The notes under the pieces were generated by a model. That model saw only the letters and a list, made by a program, of their open reading frames with translations, was not told where the DNA came from and did no database searches. The position numbers and the translations under genes were made by a program. Positions 1 through 5,995 of a DNA stretch of 6,984 nt are shown in pieces. How positions within the stretch are numbered: the stretch's first letter is position 1; every line of letters begins with the position of its first letter. Where the stretch lies: assembly GCA_013138675.1 (NCBI GenBank), contig WTCH01000102.1:1-6984 (forward strand), in the 5' to 3' direction. This DNA comes from Woeseiaceae bacterium (lineage in GTDB: Bacteria; Pseudomonadota; Gammaproteobacteria; Steroidobacterales; Woeseiaceae).

Positions 1-127
1 CCTACGGTTCTAAATGAGTAATGGTCGCGGCTGAAGCCGCTCCTACGGTTCTAAATGAGTAATGGTCGCGGCTGAAGCCGCTCCTACAGTTCTAAATGAG
101 TAATGTAGGAGCGGCTTCAGCCGCGAC
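1..127. repeat. REP-type repeat array, 41-bp period, with one inverted copy
   Basis: A 23-bp element occurs at 24-46 and 65-87 in the same orientation and at 105-127 inverted, all perfect copies; bases 1-5 are the tail of another copy cut by the window edge. Nearly identical spacers of 18, 18 and 17 bp (core TTCTAAATGAGTAAT) separate them. Each element begins GTAGGA in one orientation and contains the small palindrome GCGGC-TTCA-GCCGC, as in REP elements mobilised by RAYT transposases in Gammaproteobacteria. No RAYT gene is in the window. The array probably continues to the left. It holds the whole stretch downstream of miaE and overlaps the last 11 bp of that gene. Confidence 0.85.
65..127 (-). 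repeat. REP doublet hairpin at the 3' end of miaE (REPIN-like)
   Basis: The facing copies at 65-87 and 105-127 are perfect complements, giving a 23-bp stem with a 17-nt loop. In the miaE transcript this would form a very stable hairpin starting within the last codons of the gene. There is no T-run after the stem, so it is not a typical intrinsic terminator; protection of the mRNA 3' end or rho-related termination are possible roles by analogy with other REP sequences. Confidence 0.65.
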
Positions 128-737
128 AAGGTGATCCCGAGTGAAACCGGAACTGCGGGTCCGGGTCTTCAATCAACCTCGATTCAATCGCCTTCAGCTC
201 TTCCAGCCGCACGTCGATTTCTTCTTCGGTGACGCCGCACTCCGATTTGGCGAACGCGATGTAGTGCTCGAAGTGGCGCGCCTCAGATGCGAGCAGCCCG
301 TTGTAGAACTTGCCGAGCTTTTCCGGCAGGTGCGGCGCGAGTGCTGCAAAGCGCTCGCATGAGCGCGCTTCGATCAGGGCGCCTACGAGTAGAAGGTCAA
401 GCAACTTGTAGGGCTCTTCGTCGCGTACCGCGTCCCTGAGGCCACCCGCATATCGCGATGCCGTCAAACGCTCGAACGGGACACCCATGTCCTCCATGAT
501 TGAGCGCACTTGCTCGAAATGCCGCAGCTCCTCGCGTGCAAGCCGGGACATACATTGTGCCAGCCGTGTCCTGTCCGGATATCGATAGAGAAAACCCAGC
601 GCGGTTGACGCTGCCTTCAGTTCACAATTGGCGTGATCGAGCAGTATCTCGGGCACGCGACTGCACGCCTCGTCAATCCAGGCCGGCGGCGTTTCCGTAT
701 CGAGAAAATCGCGTATTGCCTGCGGCACTACAGCCAT
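117..737 (-). CDS. miaE: tRNA-(ms2io6A)-hydroxylase MiaE
   Basis: MiaE is a non-haem diiron monooxygenase that hydroxylates the isopentenyl group of 2-methylthio-N6-isopentenyladenosine at tRNA position 37, using O2, after MiaA and MiaB have acted. The 206-residue protein is a ferritin-like four-helix bundle with all expected metal ligands visible: E39, E70 with H73 (EELRH), E123 (LIEARS) and E152 with H155 (SEARH). It is shorter than the Salmonella protein (about 270), as I recall is usual for the Pseudomonas-type form. The ATG lies inside the last codons of the kinase gene (10-bp overlap), so translation is probably coupled. The final codons (Cys-Arg-Gly-stop) are made by an inverted REP copy that runs into the gene, so the C-terminal tail after FRFHSG looks recently altered. 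Catalytic residues are far from this tail, so function is probably kept. Confidence 0.93.
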   Translation of the reverse strand: MAVVPQAIRDFLDTETPPAWIDEACSRVPEILLDHANCELKAASTALGFLYRYPDRTRLAQCMSRLAREELRHFEQVRSIMEDMGVPFERLTASRYAGGLRDAVRDEEPYKLLDLLLVGALIEARSCERFAALAPHLPEKLGKFYNGLLASEARHFEHYIAFAKSECGVTEEEIDVRLEELKAIESRLIEDPDPQFRFHSGSPCRG

Positions 738-1933
738 TCTTCGATCTCGTCAGAGGACTGCAGGCGATCGTCCGGAAGTTTGGCCAGCATCATGTTGAGC
801 AGCGCCTGGTACCTGGAAAAACGCGGCCGCAGCAACGGTATCGGTGCCTGCGCGTGCTTGTAGATGATGCCCATGGCCGTATCCGCCCGAAACGGTTTCT
901 GGCCGGTCAGCATCTCGTGGAATATAACCCCGAGGCTGTAGATGTCGCTTCTGTGATCCACGTCATTACCATGGCCCTGCTCCGGGCTCATGTAATACGG
1001 CGTACCGAATATCTCGCCCTCGTCGGTCAACTCCATGCGCAAGCGCATGCGTTTGGCGAGCCCGAAGTCGATCAGCGCGATCGAGTCATCACTGCGCAAC
1101 ATGATATTGCCGGGCTTGAGGTCGCGGTGCAGGATTCCGACACGATGTACCTCCGCCAGTGCGCTCGCAATTTGCCTCAGGTAACGCACCGCATCCGGTT
1201 CCGTGATACCCGCGGAAATCCGCCGGCGCAGGTCCCCTGCATCGATGTATTCCATCGCAATGTGCGCGTGCTCATCACTGACACCCAGGTCATAGATCTT
1301 GACGATATTCGGATGCTCAATTTCGGCAATCAGTTCGTATTCCTGCAGGAATCGATCGAACGCACCGATGTTGTCAGCCACATCGGGCAGTTGTTGCAAT
1401 ACCTTGAGTACGATCTTGACGCCCGTGGACTCTCGTTCCGCGAGGTAGATCGACGAGTGCGATGTGGCTCCCAGTTTCTCCAGGAAGCGGTAGCCTCGAA
1501 TCAGCGGGTGTATCCCGGTGCGTTCATCACCGACGAACAGTGATCCCGTCGACGCGACTCGCCGCCGCGACACGAGGACGTCACTGAGTTTTACAGTCAA
1601 TGCATCGTGGCGAACCTCATCACGAACGATAAACGCATCGGCTCCGGCTTTCAGGGCCTCCTCGGCGTCGCCCTGATTCCCGAAATAAACGACAGCCGGA
1701 AACCCCTGCGTTTTGCAAAACTGCTGGAGTATCGCGAGCCCGTCGCGATCACCAGATGCACTGCCGAGCAACACAATGTCGTTGCCCGCGCCGGAGAACT
1801 CGTCAGGCAGGTAACCCGCCTCGGTAGGGTCGTAGGCCGAGATGATCGCGTCCGGCCAGTGGGTCGTGACGTGATGCATGATCAGGCTGCGAAACTCCGC
1901 CTGCCCGTCGATGATCATCATCTTGACACTCAT
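728..1933 (-). CDS. Soluble Ser/Thr protein kinase with N-terminal degenerate receiver domain
   Basis: This is a 401-residue cytosolic protein with no membrane segment. Residues 1-125 look like a response-regulator receiver fold (MMIIDGQ at the first strand, DIVLLG at the third, GADAFIVRD near the fifth). The usual phosphoacceptor Asp is G57, the Thr/Ser switch position is F84 or G85, and the conserved Lys is R104, so normal phosphorylation is unlikely. Residues about 147-390 form a Hanks-type kinase: K177 in VLKVL, probable helix-C E198, HRDLKPGN at 269-276 (D271, K273, N276), DFG at 289-291, GTPYYMSPEQ at 310-319 and DIYSLG at 330-335. Catalytic residues are intact, although the glycine-rich loop keeps only G155 of its usual glycines. 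There are no PASTA or other extracellular domains. The gene overlaps miaE by 10 bp. No strong ribosome binding site precedes the ATG; Met5 and Met6 are alternatives. The substrate and signal are unknown. Confidence 0.9.
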   Translation of the reverse strand: MSVKMMIIDGQAEFRSLIMHHVTTHWPDAIISAYDPTEAGYLPDEFSGAGNDIVLLGSASGDRDGLAILQQFCKTQGFPAVVYFGNQGDAEEALKAGADAFIVRDEVRHDALTVKLSDVLVSRRRVASTGSLFVGDERTGIHPLIRGYRFLEKLGATSHSSIYLAERESTGVKIVLKVLQQLPDVADNIGAFDRFLQEYELIAEIEHPNIVKIYDLGVSDEHAHIAMEYIDAGDLRRRISAGITEPDAVRYLRQIASALAEVHRVGILHRDLKPGNIMLRSDDSIALIDFGLAKRMRLRMELTDEGEIFGTPYYMSPEQGHGNDVDHRSDIYSLGVIFHEMLTGQKPFRADTAMGIIYKHAQAPIPLLRPRFSRYQALLNMMLAKLPDDRLQSSDEIEEWL

Positions 1934-1966
1934 GAGACAGTGCCGAGCGCCATGGATGGCGTGAAT

Positions 1967-1993
1967 GCAGGCAACGCAGGAGCAGTTGCCTGC
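1967..1993 (-). repeat. Perfect 9-bp inverted repeat between purF and the kinase gene
   Basis: GCAGGCAAC and GTTGCCTGC are perfect complements separated by a 9-nt loop, beginning 15 bp after the purF stop on the minus strand. The stem is GC-rich and would form in the mRNA. No T-run follows (the next bases are ATTCACG), so it is not a standard intrinsic terminator. It may slow or partly stop transcription, protect the purF 3' end, or bind a regulator. The rest of the 75-bp gap shows no clear promoter. Confidence 0.5.
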
Positions 1994-2008
1994 GCGGCCG
2001 ACGCAGAA

Positions 2009-3550
2009 TTACATACCGACAGCGGTATTCGAGTTCTCAGCATCCGGGGCATCCATTGCAGAGCGCCCTGTGCGCCTGGCTTCGCGCATTTGTTTAGCCG
2101 TGTCATTTCTGCGCCGCTCAATCTCATGCAGGTATTCGTCAGTAATATCCCCGGTGACATATTCGCCGGAGAAGCAGGAAGTATCAAACTCTGTGATGTC
2201 CGAGTTGTCGTGGCGAACCGAGCGAATCAGGCCATGAAGGTCCTGGTAGATCAACCGGTCGGCACCGATCAGCTCCTGAATTTCCTCGATCGAGCGCCCA
2301 TTGGCGATCAACTCCGCTGCTGCCGGCATATCGATTCCATATACGTTCGGGTAGCGAACAGGCGGCGCAGCCGAGGCAAAGTACACTCTGCGCGCACCGG
2401 CCTCCCTGGCAAGCTTGATGATTTGACGCGATGTCGTGCCACGCACAATCGAGTCGTCAACCAGTAACACGTTCTTGCCGCGAAACTCGAGATCGATCGC
2501 ATTGAGTTTGTGGCGCACTGACTTCGCACGTTCTTCCTGCCCCGGCATGATAAATGTGCGACCGATATAGCGATTCTTGATAAATCCTTCGCGATACTTC
2601 GTACCCAGGTGATGCGCAACCTGTACAGCCGACGTTCGGCTGGTGCTGGGTATTGGAATCACGACATCGATGTCGTGGTCCGGAAAATCGCGCACGATCT
2701 TGCCTGCCAGCTGTTCACCCATGCGCAAACGCGCCTTGTACACGGACAAATTGTCGAGGATCGAGTCGGGCCGTGCGAAATAGACGAATTCGAAGATGCA
2801 CGGCGTATGAGGCGATTCGCCGCGGTGCTCGCGGGTGTGCAGCACCCCATCTTTTTCGATGAAAATTGTCTCGCCGGGCTTCACATCGCGAAGCCGTTCG
2901 AACTGCAGCACATCCAGCGCGACGCTCTCAGAGGCGACCATGTAGTCGGAGCCCTGCTCGGTTTCACGTTCGCCAAGCACCAGTGGTCGGATGCCGTTGG
3001 GATCGCGAAACGCGACAACACCGATACCCACGATCAGTGCGACGACTGCGTAGCCGCCTTTGCAGCGCCGGTGCACGGCTTCTACCGCCTCGAAAATCTG
3101 ATCGGCAGTTGGCCGGCCATTCGCACAGTTCTGCAACTCGTGCGCAAAAACGTTGAGCAGGACCTCGGAATCCGATCCGGTACTCAGGTGCCGGCGATCC
3201 TCGCTGGTCAACATTGCTGCCAGTTCATCGTAGTTGGTCAGATTGCCGTTGTGACCGAGGCAGATGCCGTACGGCGAATTAACGTAGAACGGCTGCGCCT
3301 CTGCCGCGCGAGAGCCCCCGGCCGTCGGATAACGAATGTGACCGATACCGATATTGCCGGTCAGTCCCAGCATGTGGCGATGACGAAACACGTCACGAAC
3401 CAGGCCATTGCTCTTGCGCTGCCGCAAGCCGTCCTCGCCCCAGGTCACGATGCCAGCCGCGTCCTGGCCTCGGTGTTGAAGCACGGTGAGTGCGTCATAA
3501 ATGGACTGGTTAACAGCTTGCTGACTGACAATTCCAACGACGCCGCACAT
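2009..3550 (-). CDS. purF: Amidophosphoribosyltransferase (glutamine PRPP amidotransferase)
   Basis: PurF catalyses the first step of purine synthesis, turning PRPP and glutamine into 5-phosphoribosylamine. The 513 residues are close to E. coli PurF (505). The catalytic cysteine C2 directly follows the start Met, so there is no propeptide, as in the E. coli type rather than the Bacillus iron-sulfur type. The N-terminal glutaminase domain shows HIRYPTAG (71-78), GHNGNLTNY (99-107) and STGSDSE (123-129). The phosphoribosyltransferase domain has PSTSRTSA (301-308) and the PRPP-binding loop VLLVDDSIVRGTTS (361-374). FDTSCFSGEYVTGDIT at 455-470 is a family landmark. A GGAG (3563-3566) inside the end of cvpA lies 12 nt before the start, longer than ideal, so coupling to cvpA is likely. 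The last 35 residues or so are charged and poorly conserved in appearance. Confidence 0.97.
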   Translation of the reverse strand: MCGVVGIVSQQAVNQSIYDALTVLQHRGQDAAGIVTWGEDGLRQRKSNGLVRDVFRHRHMLGLTGNIGIGHIRYPTAGGSRAAEAQPFYVNSPYGICLGHNGNLTNYDELAAMLTSEDRRHLSTGSDSEVLLNVFAHELQNCANGRPTADQIFEAVEAVHRRCKGGYAVVALIVGIGVVAFRDPNGIRPLVLGERETEQGSDYMVASESVALDVLQFERLRDVKPGETIFIEKDGVLHTREHRGESPHTPCIFEFVYFARPDSILDNLSVYKARLRMGEQLAGKIVRDFPDHDIDVVIPIPSTSRTSAVQVAHHLGTKYREGFIKNRYIGRTFIMPGQEERAKSVRHKLNAIDLEFRGKNVLLVDDSIVRGTTSRQIIKLAREAGARRVYFASAAPPVRYPNVYGIDMPAAAELIANGRSIEEIQELIGADRLIYQDLHGLIRSVRHDNSDITEFDTSCFSGEYVTGDITDEYLHEIERRRNDTAKQMREARRTGRSAMDAPDAENSNTAVGM

Positions 3551-3553
3551 AAC

Positions 3554-4054
3554 TCAAATCATCTCCGGTTCGGTTACCAGGATTTCATAGCCCTGTGGCG
3601 CCATGACCTCGATCCATTCTGCGACCACCTCAAGCTGCGGTATCAAAATGGATTTTTGCCACCAGGGGTCGTTGTCGAATCCGGCGAACTCACCGCCGAG
3701 AACGAACAATGCGGCCAGCAGTATTCCCCGTGCGGCGCCAAACGCCGAACCTGCCAGGCGATCCATGCCGCTCAGCACTGACAAGCGCACGAGTTTCGAG
3801 ATTCCCCAGCCGAGCAAACCGCCAATGGAAAGAATGACAGCAAATACAAGAACCCGTCCGAACCAGGCCTTCAGCTCTTGCGAGCTTATCCAGCTGTCCG
3901 AAATTTCGCCGACTGATGGTCCGAAATAGAGTGCTGCCCAGATGGCCACAAGCAAGGCAGCCAATGAGATTGCTTCCTTAACGAAGCCACGGATGATGCC
4001 CACGATCACGGATATAACAACGGCGACGGCAATGAGAATGTCGATGATCGGCAT
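3554..4054 (-). CDS. cvpA: CvpA family inner-membrane protein
   Basis: The 166-residue protein has about four hydrophobic helices, at roughly 4-22, 29-47, 65-87 and 105-122, and a soluble C-terminal tail. The family signature DRLAGSAFGAARGIL lies just before and in the last helix. E. coli CvpA (about 162 residues) was named for its need in colicin V production and is linked to envelope and bile-salt tolerance; its molecular action is not known. The ATG is the first plausible start; no strong ribosome binding site precedes it. The stop codon is 3 bp before purF, so the two are almost surely co-transcribed, as in E. coli. The 79-bp gap before it, with a possible promoter, suggests cvpA-purF can be expressed apart from accD-folC-dedD. 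Confidence 0.93.
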   Translation of the reverse strand: MPIIDILIAVAVVISVIVGIIRGFVKEAISLAALLVAIWAALYFGPSVGEISDSWISSQELKAWFGRVLVFAVILSIGGLLGWGISKLVRLSVLSGMDRLAGSAFGAARGILLAALFVLGGEFAGFDNDPWWQKSILIPQLEVVAEWIEVMAPQGYEILVTEPEMI

Positions 4055-4099
4055 CAGAGATGTCGGGTCGGCTCGAAGTGCTCGGGAGGATGGATGCAG

Positions 4100-4127
4100 A
4101 TTCTAACAGAGTCCGTAGCGGCCACAA
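4100..4127 (-). promoter_or_regulatory. Candidate sigma70 promoter for cvpA-purF
   Basis: In the 79-bp gap between dedD and cvpA, the minus strand carries TAGAAT (4100-4105; 5 of 6 matches to TATAAT), preceded by TG-T, an extended -10 arrangement. A weak -35, TTGTGG (4122-4127; 3 of 6 matches), lies 16 bp upstream. It would start transcription roughly 40 nt before cvpA. No PurR-like operator was recognised, although PurR controls this operon in E. coli. The prediction is by eye only. Confidence 0.35.
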
Positions 4128-4133
4128 GAAATT

Positions 4134-4715
4134 CTACGGGTGCGGCAAAACCTTGCCATCATGGCCGGCCTTCTTGAGGCTCGCGGCCACCGCTTCAGCG
4201 GCTGCGCGGTCCTTTTGTGGTCCGATACGAACACGGTGCCGCTGGCCGTCGCTCGTCATGACCTGGCTCAGGAAGGCGGCGTGCCCTTGCTTGCGAAGGT
4301 CGGCCGCGAGGCGCTCGGCATTTTCCTGGTTAGCGAAGCTGCCAAGCTGCACAGCCCACATGCCGGTCGATGACGTCGTTGCAGCAGGTTGTTGTTCCGC
4401 AGGGGCTTCTTCGGCCACCGGCTCTGGTGCCGGCCTGGTTTTGACCGGCTCCGGCTCGGGATCGGATTGCTCGACGACCGGTTGGGATTTCGGCGGCGTG
4501 TCCGCAAGTTGATTCGCGGGAACCGGTTCCGTGCGATCACGATCCAGGACAACCGTCCTGTTCTCCTGCTCCGACTGACCCGGAAGCGGCACACGCTCAC
4601 TAACGATTTCGCCCTCACCTGGCGGACCGTCAAGGAATACCGGGACGACAAGGACCACGACGAGGACCAATGCGGCGGCACCGATAATGCGTTCTTTCAA
4701 GGCTCGTTCCATCAT
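4134..4715 (-). CDS. dedD: DedD-like SPOR-domain cell-division protein
   Basis: The 193-residue protein is a single-pass inner-membrane protein with a periplasmic peptidoglycan-binding domain. A short charged N-terminus (MMERALKERI) precedes one hydrophobic helix at about 10-28. A low-complexity linker rich in Pro, Glu and Gln runs from about 30 to 116. A C-terminal SPOR domain at about 118-190 opens with the family signature WAVQLGSFANQENA and later has RVRIGPQKDRAAAEA. SPOR domains bind glycan strands lacking stem peptides at the septum; E. coli DedD helps constriction there. The gene starts 2 bp after the folC stop; two Met codons in tandem leave the exact start open by one residue. Its position between folC and cvpA is the same as in E. 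coli. The linker is compositionally biased and probably varies quickly. Confidence 0.9.
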   Translation of the reverse strand: MMERALKERIIGAAALVLVVVLVVPVFLDGPPGEGEIVSERVPLPGQSEQENRTVVLDRDRTEPVPANQLADTPPKSQPVVEQSDPEPEPVKTRPAPEPVAEEAPAEQQPAATTSSTGMWAVQLGSFANQENAERLAADLRKQGHAAFLSQVMTSDGQRHRVRIGPQKDRAAAEAVAASLKKAGHDGKVLPHP

Positions 4716-4717
4716 GA

Positions 4718-5989
4718 TTAGCGACGCGAGTATAGCTGGTTCAATGCCGGTCCAACCAGATAAAACGATCCGGTGACAAGTACCCGATCATCGGCATTCG
4801 TTAATTCCTGTGCGCGATCCATAGCAGCGATGAGGGAGTCCGCGACAAGGCAGGCTGAATTACTGGCATTGGCAACACGCCTGCCCAGTTCATCGGCGCT
4901 GAACGCGCGCTGGCTGTCCGCGGTGACCGCGATCCAGTGATCCACCTCGTCCGCCAGATGCGCGACGACACCTTCGACGTCCTTATCGTCGAGCATCCCC
5001 AGTATCGCCACGGTCTTACCCGTATGCCCGTCCGCTCGCAGAGCTGCCGCGAGTACGCGAGCAGCATCCGGGTTGTGCGCGACATCGACAATCCAGTTCC
5101 CGTTTGCAGATATCTTCTGCAGGCGCCCGTCGAGCCGCACGCGCTGCAAGGAAGTGCTTATCGCATCGGAATTCAGGAGCTCCTCCAGCCCCGCAGCCTC
5201 AATCAGCGCGAGTACCCCAGCCGCATTGGCCAACTGGTGCTCACCAGCCAGTGACGGGCGTGCAAGCCCTTCGAAATCGTGCGTAGCTCCCTGCCAGGAC
5301 CAGTTATCCCCATCGACCTGCCAGTCAAAATCCTGGCCGGCCACAAGCAGTTTCGCGCCGGTCTCACTGGCCCGATCGAAGATCGCGGGCGGTATCTCAC
5401 GGGCAGAGAATATGACGGGCTTGTCCCTGCGCATAATGCCGGCCTTCTCAACAGCAATCGCCGCGATGTTGTCGCCCAACCATTCACAATGATCCAGCGC
5501 GATGTTCGTAATGATGCCGGCAGTTGGCTCGACGGCATTGACTGCGTCGAGCCGCCCGCCCATGCCAACCTCCAGCACGAGCGTGTCAACACCGGCCTTC
5601 GCGAACACGACCAGCGCGGCGAGCGTGCCGAACTCGAAATACGTCAGCGCCTCATCCTCACGTAGCGCCTCGATTTGTTCGAACGCCGCGATGATCTCTT
5701 CATCCGCTACCTCAACCCCGTCGATCCGAATGCGCTCGTTGTAATGCAGGATATGGGGCGACGTATAGCAACCGACCCGGAAGCCGTTATGCCGCAGCAG
5801 GGACTCGAGCATTGCGACCGTCGAACCCTTGCCGTTAGTGCCGGCAATGTGAAATACGCGGGCAGCAATCGGAAGCGCCAGTCGCTCGAGAACCCGAACC
5901 ACGCGCTCAAGGCTGAGATCGATTTCTCGCGATGAAATAGTCTCGAGCTTCGCCAGCCAGTCGGACAAAGCCATAGCGGTGGTACTCAT
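4718..5989 (-). CDS. folC: Bifunctional folylpolyglutamate synthase / dihydrofolate synthase
   Basis: FolC adds L-glutamate to dihydropteroate to make dihydrofolate, then extends tetrahydrofolates with further glutamates, using ATP. The 423 residues match the usual length of the family (E. coli 422). It has the Mur-ligase-like layout. The P-loop GTNGKGST is at 50-57 and TSPHILHYNERI at 76-87. LEVGMGGRLDAVN (139-151) includes the acidic metal ligand E140. DH is at 166-167. VEKAGIMR at 180-187 holds K182, the lysine usually carbamylated in this family. The C-terminal domain begins near DVAHNPDA at 302-309. The start lies 6 bp after the accD TAA and has no strong ribosome binding site, so translation is probably coupled to accD; Met6 is a possible alternative start. 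The gene ends 2 bp before dedD. Whether both enzyme activities are present cannot be read from motifs alone, but they are usual in Gammaproteobacteria. Confidence 0.95.
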   Translation of the reverse strand: MSTTAMALSDWLAKLETISSREIDLSLERVVRVLERLALPIAARVFHIAGTNGKGSTVAMLESLLRHNGFRVGCYTSPHILHYNERIRIDGVEVADEEIIAAFEQIEALREDEALTYFEFGTLAALVVFAKAGVDTLVLEVGMGGRLDAVNAVEPTAGIITNIALDHCEWLGDNIAAIAVEKAGIMRRDKPVIFSAREIPPAIFDRASETGAKLLVAGQDFDWQVDGDNWSWQGATHDFEGLARPSLAGEHQLANAAGVLALIEAAGLEELLNSDAISTSLQRVRLDGRLQKISANGNWIVDVAHNPDAARVLAAALRADGHTGKTVAILGMLDDKDVEGVVAHLADEVDHWIAVTADSQRAFSADELGRRVANASNSACLVADSLIAAMDRAQELTNADDRVLVTGSFYLVGPALNQLYSRR

Positions 5990-5995
5990 GAGAAA

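Noticed and set aside
1..127. CRISPR array
   Set aside because: The repeats are regularly spaced, but the spacers are nearly identical to one another and one repeat is inverted; no cas genes are present. REP-type repeats explain it better.
65..127. Intrinsic terminator after miaE
   Set aside because: The hairpin is strong but no T-run follows it on the minus strand, so it is listed as a REP doublet instead.
500..1543. Long plus-strand open frame (347 codons) opposite the kinase
   Set aside because: It lies antisense to a clear kinase and its translation shows no recognisable domain; long antisense frames are common in GC-rich genes.
1930..2187. 85-codon minus-strand frame whose stop overlaps the kinase start (ATGA)
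   Set aside because: The overlap is suggestive of coupling, but most of the frame lies within purF in another frame and the predicted peptide has no family features.
1607..2467. Plus-strand open frame (286 codons) across the purF-kinase gap
   Set aside because: It covers the ends of two opposite-strand genes and the gap between them; no recognised protein features.
2609..3781. Long plus-strand open frame (390 codons) opposite purF and cvpA
   Set aside because: It is antisense across two well-identified genes, spans their junction and has no recognisable motif.
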